Shown piece by piece: positions 9,046 to 17,629 of a stretch of DNA of 64,000 bases. A program made the translations under genes and the position numbers. The stretch is from Gammaproteobacteria bacterium (GTDB lineage Bacteria > Pseudomonadota > Gammaproteobacteria > Ga0077536). A model generated the notes under the pieces. It saw only the letters and a program-made list of their open reading frames with translations, was not told the origin of the DNA and searched no databases. The stretch lies in NCBI GenBank assembly GCA_016209015.1, contig JACQWY010000003.1, positions 1 to 64,000 on the forward strand, written 5' to 3'. Position 1 is the first letter of the stretch. Each line of letters begins with the position of its first letter.

Positions 9046-10287
9046 TCAGGGCGCCGGGCGTTCGCGCAGACACCATTCCGCCGCGGCGCGGCCCGCGCTG
9101 CGACCGGTCGCGAAGCACGCCGTGAGCAGGTAGCCGCCGGTCGGCGCTTCCCAGTCGAGCATTTCGCCCGCGCAGAACACGCCCGGCAGCGCACGCAGCA
9201 TGCCGTCGGCGCCGAGATCGCCGAACACCACGCCGCCCGCCGAGCTGATCGCCTCCTCGAGCGGCCGCGGCGCGCGCACCGGCAGCGTCAGGTTCTTGAT
9301 CGCCGCCGCGAGGCACGCCGCATCCGCGAAGTGCTCGGGCGGCGCGAATTCGCGCAGCAGTCCGGCCTTCACGCCTTCGATGCGCGCATAGCGCTTGAGA
9401 TGGCTCGCGACCGTGCGACTGCCGCGCGGCCGGCCGAGCTCGCGCTCGAGCCGATCGAGCGGACGATCGGGCGCGAGATCGAGATGCATGATCGCCGCGC
9501 CGCGCGCCGCGAGCAGCTCGCGCAGCGGCGCCGAGAGCGCGTAGATCACGCCGCCTTCCACGCCGTCGCGCGTGATCACGAATTCGCCGCGATGCAGATG
9601 CGCGACGCCGTCCATGTCCTCGACGCGCACGCCGACCTGCTTGACCGGCTGACCGGCGTGCCGCGACTGGAAGTGCGGCGACCACTCGACGTCGAAGCCG
9701 CAGTTCGCGGGCTTGAGCGGCGCGACCGCGACGCCTTCCTCGCGCAACGTCGACACCCAGGCGCCGTCTGCACCGAGCTGCGGCCAACTGCCGCCGCCGA
9801 GCGCGAGCACGACGGCGTCCGCCGGCACGCTCACCACCCCGCCGGGCGTGACGAAGACGAGCGCGCGCTCGTGATCCCAGCCGCGCCAGCGGTGGCGCAT
9901 GTGGAACGCGACGCCCGCCTGCCGCAGACGATGTCGCCAGGCGCGCAGCAGGGGAGCGGCCTTGAAGTCGGAGGGGAACACGCGCCGCGAGCTGCCGATC
10001 ACCGTGTCGATGCCGAGGCCGCGCGCCCACTCGCGCACGGCAGCCGGTCCGAAGCGATCGAGATGCGGTTCGAGCACGTCGCGGCGCGAACCGTAGCGGC
10101 TCAGGAACGCGCTATACGGTTCGGCATGCGTGAGATTCAGCCCGCCCTTGCCGGCGATCAGCAGCTTGCGGCCGACGGAGGCCTGCGCGTCGAAGAGCGC
10201 GACGGACACGCCCGCCGCGCTCGCGGCTTCCGCCGCCATGAGCCCGGCCGGTCCGCCGCCGATCACCGCGACCTGTACCGCCTCCAT
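9046..10287 (-). CDS. BaiN/HI0933-like flavoprotein (NAD(P)/FAD-dependent oxidoreductase)
   Basis: A 413-residue protein beginning with a classic dinucleotide-binding motif, VAVIGGGPAGLMAAEAAS, followed by GRKLLIAGKGGLNLTH, the signature of the HI0933/BaiN family (TIGR03862 branch). The C-terminus carries FCAGEMLDWEAPTGGYLL, the second FAD-contact motif of this family. Such proteins bind FAD and are thought to be NAD(P)H-dependent reductases; the physiological substrate is generally unknown. The ATG at 10287 lies 11 bp after the stop of the upstream Fe-S protein gene, so the two are probably co-transcribed and may exchange electrons. Confidence 0.9.
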   Translation of the reverse strand: MEAVQVAVIGGGPAGLMAAEAASAAGVSVALFDAQASVGRKLLIAGKGGLNLTHAEPYSAFLSRYGSRRDVLEPHLDRFGPAAVREWARGLGIDTVIGSSRRVFPSDFKAAPLLRAWRHRLRQAGVAFHMRHRWRGWDHERALVFVTPGGVVSVPADAVVLALGGGSWPQLGADGAWVSTLREEGVAVAPLKPANCGFDVEWSPHFQSRHAGQPVKQVGVRVEDMDGVAHLHRGEFVITRDGVEGGVIYALSAPLRELLAARGAAIMHLDLAPDRPLDRLERELGRPRGSRTVASHLKRYARIEGVKAGLLREFAPPEHFADAACLAAAIKNLTLPVRAPRPLEEAISSAGGVVFGDLGADGMLRALPGVFCAGEMLDWEAPTGGYLLTACFATGRSAGRAAAEWCLRERPAP

Positions 10288-10298
10288 GCGCGCCGTCC

Positions 10299-11741
10299 TC
10301 AGCCCTCCGCGAGCGCCGGCGTCCAGCCGGGCGGCGCGCCGCCTTCGGTCTCCGCAGGCGGCGGCGGCAACTTGCGCTTCTCGCCTTCCGCGGGTTCGCC
10401 GGGATCGCCCGGAATGGGCTCGCCCGCGATGTAGCCGACGACCTCGCGCTCGCGCGGCAGCGCGCCGTAGGCCGTGGCCGCGGCGGCTTCGTACTCCGTG
10501 TCGGGACGGCCGGCGGCGAGGAACGTCTCGCGCGTGAGCTCCGCTTCGCGGGCCGCGGAGTACTGCGGCAGATCGGGCGCCGTGCCGCTGCGCGGCGCGC
10601 CGAGCGGCACGCGATCGCGCTGCCGGCGGGCGAGGCGCATGAGGATGTTCCAGGCTTTCTTGTTCTCGCGGATCGGCCATTGCTCGACCTGGCCCGAGGC
10701 GGCGTAGGCGCGCCAGATGTCCTCGCCGCGTTGCGTCCTGATGACGACGATCGTCGAGTGATCCGTGCCGACGCCGCCGCAGGCGATATCCGCCATCTCG
10801 GCCGAGAAGTCGCCGCAGTGATGACACTCGGGACGCTGGTATTCCGCCATCGCCTCCTCGAGCGGAATCGTCGCGACCTCGCCGTCGTACTTGTAGACGA
10901 GCACTTCGCCTTTCACGTTGAACTTGCGGACCTCGGTCAAGGGGATGCCCATCTGCTTCTCGATTTTCTCGGTCATGAGCTCCGGCCGGAAGACCTCGGT
11001 GCAGAACAGACCCACGTTGAACGCGACGCGCTCGACGAAGCCGCGCAGGAAGCCGCGCTGGCGGGCGACGATCTGCGGCTTCTTCTTCGCGGCGATCAAG
11101 ACGCTCGGATCGATGTACTCCATCTTGCGCAGCGGCGTGATCTGGCAGGGCACGCCGACGAACGCGACTTTCTTCAGGTCCTGTTTCGCGACCTGCTCGA
11201 GCGCGAGATCGTTCGGGCAGTAGGTGTACCAACTGCTCGAGCTGTTCTTGATCTCGTCCAGCGTCGTCATCACTTTCGGCGTCGGGAAGCAGGGGTCGTC
11301 GCCCTCGCCCACCGAGGAGACCACGGTGCCGTCGATGTAACCGTGCTCGAGCGCGAACGCGAGCAGGCCCGTGACCACGCCGCCGTCCTGGGCGCGCGCA
11401 TGGATGTCGTCATGCTTCGTGCGCGCGACGAAGATGTGGCGGTACACGCCGAAGACGCCCTCGAAGCCGCGCTCGTTTTCGAACACCGCGTCGCGCAGAT
11501 GTTGTTCGCGCGGCCACAGACGCGGACAGACCGAAGCGCACACGTCGCAGCCGACGCCTTCGCTGATCCCGCAGTAGTCGAAAGCGGCGGACTCCTTCGC
11601 CGTCTGTTTCGGTTTGTTGTCGATGTACTCGATGACGTTGTGCGGGCAGACCAGCACGCACGAGCCGCACTCGCAGCAGGTACCCGCCGCGACGACGTCG
11701 TTCATCATGTCTTTGAAGCTGTTGTGATAGAGGGAGTCCAC
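10299..11741 (-). CDS. Coenzyme F420 hydrogenase/dehydrogenase beta-subunit (FrhB/FdhB)-like Fe-S protein
   Basis: A 480-residue protein with GTG start at 11741, preceded by AAGGA. The N-terminus has a ferredoxin-like cluster, CCECGSCVLVCP, then a second cysteine group in VGCDVCASVCP, enough for two [4Fe-4S] clusters. The central part (DGGVVTGLLAFALEHGYIDG, VGVPCQITPLRK, CHHCGDFSAEMADIACGG) is the FrhB/FdhB beta-subunit core that binds flavin. The C-terminal 100 residues are Pro/Glu-rich and probably unstructured. Most proteobacterial relatives work with electron carriers other than F420, so the name gives only the family. It may feed the flavoprotein encoded just downstream. Confidence 0.88.
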   Translation of the reverse strand: MDSLYHNSFKDMMNDVVAAGTCCECGSCVLVCPHNVIEYIDNKPKQTAKESAAFDYCGISEGVGCDVCASVCPRLWPREQHLRDAVFENERGFEGVFGVYRHIFVARTKHDDIHARAQDGGVVTGLLAFALEHGYIDGTVVSSVGEGDDPCFPTPKVMTTLDEIKNSSSSWYTYCPNDLALEQVAKQDLKKVAFVGVPCQITPLRKMEYIDPSVLIAAKKKPQIVARQRGFLRGFVERVAFNVGLFCTEVFRPELMTEKIEKQMGIPLTEVRKFNVKGEVLVYKYDGEVATIPLEEAMAEYQRPECHHCGDFSAEMADIACGGVGTDHSTIVVIRTQRGEDIWRAYAASGQVEQWPIRENKKAWNILMRLARRQRDRVPLGAPRSGTAPDLPQYSAAREAELTRETFLAAGRPDTEYEAAAATAYGALPREREVVGYIAGEPIPGDPGEPAEGEKRKLPPPPAETEGGAPPGWTPALAEG

Positions 11742-12092
11742 TTCAATTCCTTTCCAGACGTGGTTCTTCGCGGCTCGGGACGCGATGCCGGGCATCGTCG
11801 ATCGCCGTCCGCCGGAACCACCTCGTAAAGCGCGTTGCACCGGATGCGCCGGCGAGCGGAAACGATCACCCGGAGCGCCGGGCGCGCCGGCCCGCACAGG
11901 AGGAGTCGTGGAGCGAGGAGCGCCTTTCCGCATCGCCTCTTCGCAGGTTCGATTGTGCAATGTGGGCGCGGCGGGCCGCAAGCCGGCGGACGGGACAACC
12001 TCGTCGTGGGCGGGGAAATTATGGATGTGCCGACGCAGGAGGCGCATCGAGCGCGGCATTCGTCGCGTGCGTCGGATCCCGGCCCGGCAGCT
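11742..12092. other. Intergenic region
   Basis: About 350 bp between two minus-strand genes. It should hold the promoter of the FrhB-like gene. I see no gene, strong terminator hairpin or recognisable operator. Confidence 0.4.
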
Positions 12093-13235
12093 CTAGCGCA
12101 GGTCCCGGAAGAACGCGCGGATGTCATCGACGAGGAGTGCGGGTTCCTCATGCGCCGCGAAATGGCCGCCGCGGTCGAACTCCGTCCAGCGCGTGATGTT
12201 GTAGCAGCGCTCGGCCCAGGCGCGCTTCGGGCGCGAGAGATCCTTGAACATCGCGACCGCGGTCGGTGCGGCGACATAGCTGTCGGGTGGACCGAAGCGA
12301 CCGCTCTTCATCGACTCGCGATAGAGACGGATTGCCGAAGGCATGGAGGCGCTGAACCAGAAGACGAGCGTGGTCGTGATCAGATAGTCGTAGTCGAAGC
12401 GGCTCTCGATGCGCCCGCCGGTGTCGGCCCAGGCGTTGAAGCAGTAGATCATCCAGGCCGCGAGACCGAGCGGGCTGTCGTTCAGGGCATAGGCGAGTTG
12501 ATCGGGCTTCAGGCTCTGGATGACCGCGTAACCCTTCTGCTCGCGGACGTATTCGCGCACGAGCGCGGAGCGGCCGGGCATCACGCCCTGCGCTTTCGCT
12601 TCCGCGGGATCGTCGGTCGACGGCGCGGGGCACATGTTCAAGTGCACGCCGATGACGCGCTCCGGATCGAGTGCCGCCATGTAGGCGCTCGCGAGGCTGC
12701 CCCAGTCGCCGCCTTGCAGGCCGTAACGCGGATAGCCGAGCGCGTGCATGAGCTTCACCTGGCGCTCGGCCGCGAAACGGATGTCGCAGCCGGGCAGGGG
12801 CCAGGGCTCGGACCAAGCGTAGCCGGTGAGCGAGGGGCAGATCACGTGGAACGCATCGCGCGGATCGCCGCCGTGCTGCTCCGGCGCGACGAGCGCGTCG
12901 ATCACGCGATGGAACTCGTACCACGTGCCGGGCCAACCGTGCGTGAGCACGAGCGGCAGCGCGTGCTCGTGCGCCGAGCGCGCATGGATGTAATGCAGCT
13001 TGCAGCCGTCGACGTCGAGCAGGAATTGCGGCCAGCGGTTCAACTTCCGCTCCTCGCTGCGCCAGTCGTAGGCCGTGCGCCAGTGCTGGAGCAGACGCGC
13101 CATGTAGCCGCGATCCGTCCCATAGTCCCAGCCCGCGCCGGCGACGACCTGCGGCAGACGGGCACGCGCGATGCGTTCCGCGAGATCGGCGAGCTCTGCA
13201 TCGGGAATCGCGACTTCGAAGACGGCAGGCTGCAT
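12093..13235 (-). CDS. Epoxide hydrolase (EHN plus alpha/beta hydrolase)
   Basis: A 380-residue protein with the epoxide hydrolase N-terminal (EHN) domain over about the first 110 residues, then an alpha/beta hydrolase fold. The oxyanion-hole motif is LTHGWPGTWYEF, the nucleophile elbow LQGGDWGSL carries the catalytic aspartate, and the catalytic histidine is in RGGHFAAHE. It is expected to hydrolyse epoxides to vicinal diols, like juvenile-hormone or microsomal-type hydrolases. The ATG at 13235 follows a strong AGGAGG. The upstream gap to the nucleotidyltransferase is filled with hairpin repeats, so co-transcription is doubtful. Confidence 0.92.
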   Translation of the reverse strand: MQPAVFEVAIPDAELADLAERIARARLPQVVAGAGWDYGTDRGYMARLLQHWRTAYDWRSEERKLNRWPQFLLDVDGCKLHYIHARSAHEHALPLVLTHGWPGTWYEFHRVIDALVAPEQHGGDPRDAFHVICPSLTGYAWSEPWPLPGCDIRFAAERQVKLMHALGYPRYGLQGGDWGSLASAYMAALDPERVIGVHLNMCPAPSTDDPAEAKAQGVMPGRSALVREYVREQKGYAVIQSLKPDQLAYALNDSPLGLAAWMIYCFNAWADTGGRIESRFDYDYLITTTLVFWFSASMPSAIRLYRESMKSGRFGPPDSYVAAPTAVAMFKDLSRPKRAWAERCYNITRWTEFDRGGHFAAHEEPALLVDDIRAFFRDLR

Positions 13236-13254
13236 GTCCCCTCCTACGAGTTGT

Positions 13255-13431
13255 CCACAGGGGTCGGAGGGACTTTTTCCTCGACTGTCCACAGGGGTCG
13301 GAGGGACTTTTTTCCTCGACCGGTTCTCGAGCGCGGAACGGCGCGCGAAGTCGGCCGCTGATCAAGAAAAAATCCCTCCGACCCCTGTGGGTAAGTTAAG
13401 AAAAAGTCCCTCCGACCCCTGTGGGTAAGTT
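13255..13431. repeat. Nested hairpin repeats (GGGGTCGGAGGGACTTT family)
   Basis: Two forward arms (CACAGGGGTCGGAGGGACTT, from about 13257 and 13289) are followed after a spacer by two reverse arms ending in CCCTGTGGGTAAGTT (about 13376-13431). Together they form one large or several alternative hairpins. This is the family of 2684-2851. The nearest upstream gene reads through the outermost arm, so its last dozen residues come from the repeat. Confidence 0.85.
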
Positions 13432-14028
13432 GCGGCGGGCGAGGACGCGTTCGGCGAACGCGGCGTCCGCCAGCGTGTCGACGTCCAGCAGCACGCCCGG
13501 GTCGTCGGTTTCGACCGTGCGCAGAGTGTCGCGCGCGGTGTCGACGACCGGGCGCGCGCCGCGGTCGCCGTCGAGCGCCATGAGCGCGGCGAAATGCGCC
13601 GCGCCGAACAGCACCGGATGACCCCAGCGCGCCTCGTGCACCGGCACGACGATCTCCTGCTCGTCCGCGAACGCCGCGGCGAGCGCGCGATACGTCGCCG
13701 GCGCGATGCAGGGCATGTCGCCGAGCGCGACGAACGCGCCGCGGACCCCGGCCGGCAGCGCCTCGACCCCGCAGGCAATCGTGCGGCCGAGACCGCGCGC
13801 GGGCTCGGGATTCACCGCGACGTGCGCGCCGTGATCGCGGGCAAGCGCCTGGCTCATGAAGTCGTCGGGCCCGGTGACGACGACGAGGACCGCGGGCGCG
13901 GCGGCCTCGACCGCCCTCAGCGCGTGCTCGAGCAGCGGATGGCCGCCGACCGGATAACCGAGCTTGAAGCCCCGCTCGAAGCGCCGCGACAGGCCCGCGG
14001 CGAGCACGATCGCGGCGAGACGCTCCAC
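13396..14028 (-). CDS. CoxI/MobA-like nucleotidyltransferase
   Basis: A 210-residue NTP transferase with the MobA/MocA start signature AAIVLAAGLSRRFERG and the metal-binding segment FVALGDMPCIAP. Family members transfer CMP or GMP onto molybdopterin to mature molybdenum hydroxylases. GTG at 14028 overlaps the TAG of the upstream xdhC-like gene by one base, implying translational coupling. The C-terminus NLPTGVGGTFS is the translation of an intergenic repeat arm, so the ancestral stop was probably lost when the repeat arrived. No xanthine or CO dehydrogenase structural gene is in the window. Confidence 0.85.
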   Translation of the reverse strand: MERLAAIVLAAGLSRRFERGFKLGYPVGGHPLLEHALRAVEAAAPAVLVVVTGPDDFMSQALARDHGAHVAVNPEPARGLGRTIACGVEALPAGVRGAFVALGDMPCIAPATYRALAAAFADEQEIVVPVHEARWGHPVLFGAAHFAALMALDGDRGARPVVDTARDTLRTVETDDPGVLLDVDTLADAAFAERVLARRNLPTGVGGTFS

Positions 14029-14960
14029 TAGACCGTGCCGAGCCGGCGGACCTGGATGATCTGGGCGAGTATCGCCACCGCGATCTCGGGCGGCGTCTTG
14101 GCGCCGATCGCGAGCCCGACGGGCGCCTGGATGCGGGCGAGCAGCTCGTCCGACATGCCGCGCGCGCGCATCACCTCGAGCCGCGTCGCGTGCGTGCGAC
14201 GGCTGCCGAGCGCGCCGACGTAGAAGCAGGGCGCGGCGAGCGCACGGGCGAGCATCGGCGGTTCCCATTCGTGCTCGTGGAACAGCGAGACGAACGCCGT
14301 CCAGCGATCGAAGCCGTCGAACGTGAACGCCTCGGGCGCGGCGAGATGCGAGGCCTCGTTCGCGCTGTCCGCGACGTCGTCGAGCGTTTCGCGCTCGGAG
14401 GACCACACCAGCACCTCGAATTCGACGGCGCGCGCCATGCGCGCGAGCAGCGCGACGATCGGTCCCTTGCCGACGACGACGAGGCGCGGCAGGGGCGTGA
14501 TCGCGCGAACGTAGAGACCGGGCGCAGGCTGCGGCGCGGCGTCGGCGATCCAGCGCCGGTCGGCGTGCGCGTCGATGCAGAGTGCGACCTGCCGGCGCCG
14601 CGCCTTCGCGGTCAGCAGCGTCTCGAGATCGGGCTCGGCCAGCGTCACGTCGAAATAGACGTCGATGCCCGAGCCGCAGGGCAGGCGGATGTCGATGTAC
14701 GGCGAGCCCGCGCCGTAGCGCACGCAGCGGTTCGCGCCCGCGGTCATCGCGGCCTCGGCCTCGGCGATGATCGCGGCCTCGGCGCAGCCGCCGGTGAGAT
14801 TGCCGACGGCACGGCCGTCTTCGCAAACCCCCATCTGGCTGCCGATCGGCCGCGGCGCGGAGCCGTCCGCGCCGACCATCGTGACGAGCGCGGTCTTCAG
14901 GCCCTCGGCGCGCCACAGCGCGAGGCTCGGCAGGACGTCGTCGATGTACTTCGCGGGCAA
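14028..14960 (-). CDS. XdhC family molybdoenzyme maturation protein
   Basis: A 310-residue XdhC/CoxI protein: an N-terminal XdhC domain (VTMVGADGSAPRPIGSQM, GNLTGGCAEAAII) and a C-terminal Rossmann-like domain with YVGALGSRRTHATR and GLAIGAKTPPEIAVAILA. XdhC-type proteins bind the molybdenum cofactor, help sulfurate it and insert it into xanthine dehydrogenase-type enzymes. The start is TTG at 14960 with GGAG upstream. It overlaps the nucleotidyltransferase downstream, and the two form a cofactor maturation pair acting on an enzyme encoded elsewhere. Confidence 0.9.
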   Translation of the reverse strand: MPAKYIDDVLPSLALWRAEGLKTALVTMVGADGSAPRPIGSQMGVCEDGRAVGNLTGGCAEAAIIAEAEAAMTAGANRCVRYGAGSPYIDIRLPCGSGIDVYFDVTLAEPDLETLLTAKARRRQVALCIDAHADRRWIADAAPQPAPGLYVRAITPLPRLVVVGKGPIVALLARMARAVEFEVLVWSSERETLDDVADSANEASHLAAPEAFTFDGFDRWTAFVSLFHEHEWEPPMLARALAAPCFYVGALGSRRTHATRLEVMRARGMSDELLARIQAPVGLAIGAKTPPEIAVAILAQIIQVRRLGTV

Positions 14961-15088
14961 GTCGATCTCCTTACTCGGTCGGGATACGCGGTGCGCAGCG
15001 GGCCGCGCCGGGGAGCCCCGACGATACCGATGTGGACGTGAAGATCAAGATCGGCCCCGGACCGCGCGGCCCGGGGCCTTGCTGCGGT

Positions 15089-15721
15089 TCAGCCGAAGAC
15101 GCTCAGATCCTGCGGGCCGCCGCGCTCGAGCGCGCGCCGGTAGGCGGGTCGCGCGCGCAGCCGCGCGAGATACGCCGCGAGCTGCGGGTAGTCCGCCATG
15201 CGACGACGGCACTCGGCGAATTCGAGCGTCCAGCCGAGGTTCACGTCGGCGGCGGAGAAGCCGGACTGAAGCAGGAAATCACGGTTCGCGACGGCCGCCT
15301 CGAGATAGGCCTGATGGCGCACGATCTCCGCGTCGAAGAAGCCGTGCAGCAGCTCGTTGCCGCCGCCGGTCCACTGGTAGACGAGATCGAAGACGAGCGG
15401 CCCCATCATCGAGCCCTCGGGAAACGCGAGCCACGACAGATAGGCCCCGTATTCGGGAGCGTCCGGACCGACCGCGAGGCGCCCGCCCGCGAGCTTGTTC
15501 GTGACGTAGTGGATGATGGCATCGGTCTCGACGATGACCTGGCCGTCGTGCTCGATCGCCGGCGACTTGCCGAGCGGGTGGACCGAACTCAACGAGGCGG
15601 GAGATCGTTGCGTCTCCGGATCGCGTTGATGCACGACGAGCTCGTAGGGAAGCCCGAGCTCCTCGAGCAGCCACACGATACGCTGTGAGCGCGAGTTGTT
15701 CAGATGATGGACTTTCAGCAT
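15089..15721 (-). CDS. Glutathione S-transferase family protein
   Basis: A 210-residue GST. The thioredoxin-like N-terminal domain has NNSRSQRIVWLLEELGLPYE, LGKSPAIEHDGQVIVETDAI (the cis-Pro and Glu-Thr/Ser glutathione-binding motif) and a helical C-terminal domain with GFSAADVNLGWTL. It probably conjugates or reduces electrophiles with glutathione in the cytoplasm. ATG at 15721 follows AGGAG. It is transcribed divergently from a second GST gene, 106 bp apart. Confidence 0.92.
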   Translation of the reverse strand: MLKVHHLNNSRSQRIVWLLEELGLPYELVVHQRDPETQRSPASLSSVHPLGKSPAIEHDGQVIVETDAIIHYVTNKLAGGRLAVGPDAPEYGAYLSWLAFPEGSMMGPLVFDLVYQWTGGGNELLHGFFDAEIVRHQAYLEAAVANRDFLLQSGFSAADVNLGWTLEFAECRRRMADYPQLAAYLARLRARPAYRRALERGGPQDLSVFG

Positions 15722-15827
15722 TGCCTGTCTCCTGGTTGCCGGGCTTATATTGTCGGAACTGGAATGCGTGCCGGACGAGTGTACGCCGCGCGCCGGCGCA
15801 GCGACTACCCACGACCAAGGAGACCCC

Positions 15828-16463
15828 ATGAAGCTCTACGACTGCGCGATGGCCCCGAACCCGCGGCGCGCCCGCATCTTCCTCGCCGAGAAAGGCATCG
15901 AGATCCCGAAAGTCGAAGTCGACATTCTCGAAGGCGAGAACCTCGGCCCGGCATTCCTCGCCGTCAATCCGCGCGGGCTGCTGCCCGTGCTCGAGCTCGA
16001 CGACGGCACGCGCTTCGACGAGGTGATGGCGATCTGCCGCTACTTCGAGGACATCCAACCGGAGCCGCCGCTGCTCGGCCGCACGCCGGTCGAACGTGCA
16101 CTCGTCGAATGCATGCAGCGCAAGATGGAATTCGACGGCATGGTCGCGGGCTCCGAAGTCTTCAGGAACACGCACCCGCAGTTCGCCGCGCGCAGCATCC
16201 CGGGCGGCGGCGGCGAGGCGATCCCGGCCATTCCGGCACTGGTGGATCGCGGCAGGCAGACGCTCGCGCGCTTCTTCGGCTGGCTCGAGCGCTATCTCGA
16301 GCGCTCGCCCTATCTCGTCGGCGATCACTACACGATGGCGGACATCACGGCGCAGTGCGCGATCGATTTCGTGGCCTGGGTCGACATCAAGATCCCGGCG
16401 GCGAACTCGCGCACGCAACGCTGGTACGAGTCCGTCGCCGCGCGCCCGAGCGCGCAGGCCTGA
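15828..16463 (+). CDS. Glutathione S-transferase family protein
   Basis: A 211-residue GST with N-terminal thioredoxin-like domain (MAPNPRRARIFLAEKGIEI, NPRGLLPVLELDDGTRFDEV) and helical C-terminal domain containing YLVGDHYTMADITAQCAID, the usual N-capping-box motif. It is only distantly similar to its divergent neighbour, so this is not a recent duplication. ATG at 15828 follows AAGGAG. The short shared upstream region (15722-15827) must hold both promoters. Confidence 0.92.
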   Translation: MKLYDCAMAPNPRRARIFLAEKGIEIPKVEVDILEGENLGPAFLAVNPRGLLPVLELDDGTRFDEVMAICRYFEDIQPEPPLLGRTPVERALVECMQRKMEFDGMVAGSEVFRNTHPQFAARSIPGGGGEAIPAIPALVDRGRQTLARFFGWLERYLERSPYLVGDHYTMADITAQCAIDFVAWVDIKIPAANSRTQRWYESVAARPSAQA

Positions 16464-16469
16464 TCCGCT

Positions 16470-16880
16470 TCAGGGCAGCACGCCGTCCTCGCCGTGCGCG
16501 GCGAGCGTGACGATGAGCCAGCGCCCGCCGGTGTGGGTGAGGGTGTAGGTCGCGCCGAAGCGTTCGATCTCGCTGCCGTCCGCGCGGCAGCGCGCCCAGT
16601 GCATGCTCGCGAGTGCGAGCCCCGGCGCGAGGAAGTGGACGTGGGTGCGGCCGAGCACGGAGCGCGCGAAGCCGGCCGCCTTCAATCGCGTGATGATGGG
16701 CGAGAAGAAGGCCTCGAACTCCGCTTCGCTCGTGACCGCGACACCCGGTTTGTCGGGCACGGCCATGAAGCACGGCAGTGAATAGCAGCGGCGGAATCGC
16801 GGCAGGTCGAGCGCACTGAAGGATGCGGCGAGCTCCTCGAACACCGCGAGCACTTCAGCGCCTTGCGTCTGATCGATCAT
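16470..16880 (-). CDS. SnoaL-like/NTF2-fold protein
   Basis: A 136-residue protein that looks like the NTF2/SnoaL-like fold (DUF4440-type): an N-terminal helix (AEVLAVFEELAASFSALDL), then a beta-rich half ending in FGATYTLTHTGGRWLIVTLA. Such proteins are small cone-shaped enzymes or ligand binders of varied function, and nothing in the sequence fixes a substrate. ATG at 16880 follows GGGGAGG. It is convergent with the GST upstream, with only 6 bp between stops. Confidence 0.7.
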   Translation of the reverse strand: MIDQTQGAEVLAVFEELAASFSALDLPRFRRCYSLPCFMAVPDKPGVAVTSEAEFEAFFSPIITRLKAAGFARSVLGRTHVHFLAPGLALASMHWARCRADGSEIERFGATYTLTHTGGRWLIVTLAAHGEDGVLP

Positions 16881-16932
16881 CGGTCACCTCCCCTGCTTGA
16901 CGTGCCGCCGGCTGCGGCCGCTAGTGGTTTAC

Positions 16933-17014
16933 GGAAGCTCTGAATGAGTCCATCCTCGATTTTTCAGAGCACCTCCCTGTGCCGCAGGAAGCTCTGAACT
17001 CGATCAGAGCTTCC
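16933..17014. mobile_element. Short MITE with GGAAGCTCTGAA ends and TTAC target duplication
   Basis: An 82-bp element starts with GGAAGCTCTGAA and ends with the inverse TCAGAGCTTCC. It is flanked on both sides by TTAC (16929-16932 and 17015-17018), a 4-bp target duplication. It is a shortened relative of the 152-bp element at 60446-60597: the outer hairpins remain and the middle hairpins are missing. No transposase lies inside, so it is non-autonomous; its partner may be an IS5-like element elsewhere. Confidence 0.8.
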
Positions 17015-17080
17015 TTACCATGTCGAACGCCGGCGCGAGACTCGGGCCGGTACCTGCCGCGATCCAGGAGCCAGCGAGCC

Positions 17081-17629
17081 ATGAACATCGAACGCGTCGG
17101 TCCGGGGACGAATCCTCCGGAGGAGATCAACGTCATCGTCGAGATCCCCATCCAGGGCGATCCCGTGAAATACGAAATCGACAAGGAGACGGGCGCGATG
17201 TTCGTGGACCGTTTCCTCAACACGTCCATGCGCTATCCGTGCAACTACGGCTACGTGCCGCGCACGCTCGCGCTCGACGGCGATCCGGTCGACGTCATCG
17301 TCGCGACCCCGATGCCGCTCATCCACGGCTCGGTCATCGCCTGCCGGCCGATCGGCGTGCTGCAGATGGTCGACGAGAAAGGCGACGACAGCAAGATCCT
17401 CGCCGTGCCGATCGATCGCGTCTCGCGCTTCCACCGCAACGTCCGGTCGCCCGCCGACATCCAGCCCGCCCTGCTCGATCTCATCGAGCACTTCTTCGCC
17501 CACTACAAGGACCTCGAGCCGGACAAGTGGGTGAAGATCATCGGCTGGGCGGACGCCGGGGCGGCGAAAGCCGAAATCGTCGAGTCGATGGCGCGCTACG
17601 ACGCGCTGCCGGACAAGCCGCACTTCTGA
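17081..17629 (+). CDS. ppa: Inorganic pyrophosphatase
   Basis: A 182-residue family I soluble inorganic diphosphatase, which hydrolyses PPi to two phosphates and drives biosynthetic reactions. The signature LDGDPVDVIVATP contains the catalytic aspartates. VIVEIPIQGDPVKYEIDKETG and YPCNYGYVPRT hold the conserved Glu, Lys and Tyr residues, and HYKDLEPDKWVKI is the late conserved motif. Length is typical. ATG at 17081 has AGGAG 12 bases upstream. A MITE lies just before it, between -148 and -67 relative to the start, where it could affect the promoter. Confidence 0.96.
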   Translation: MNIERVGPGTNPPEEINVIVEIPIQGDPVKYEIDKETGAMFVDRFLNTSMRYPCNYGYVPRTLALDGDPVDVIVATPMPLIHGSVIACRPIGVLQMVDEKGDDSKILAVPIDRVSRFHRNVRSPADIQPALLDLIEHFFAHYKDLEPDKWVKIIGWADAGAAKAEIVESMARYDALPDKPHF

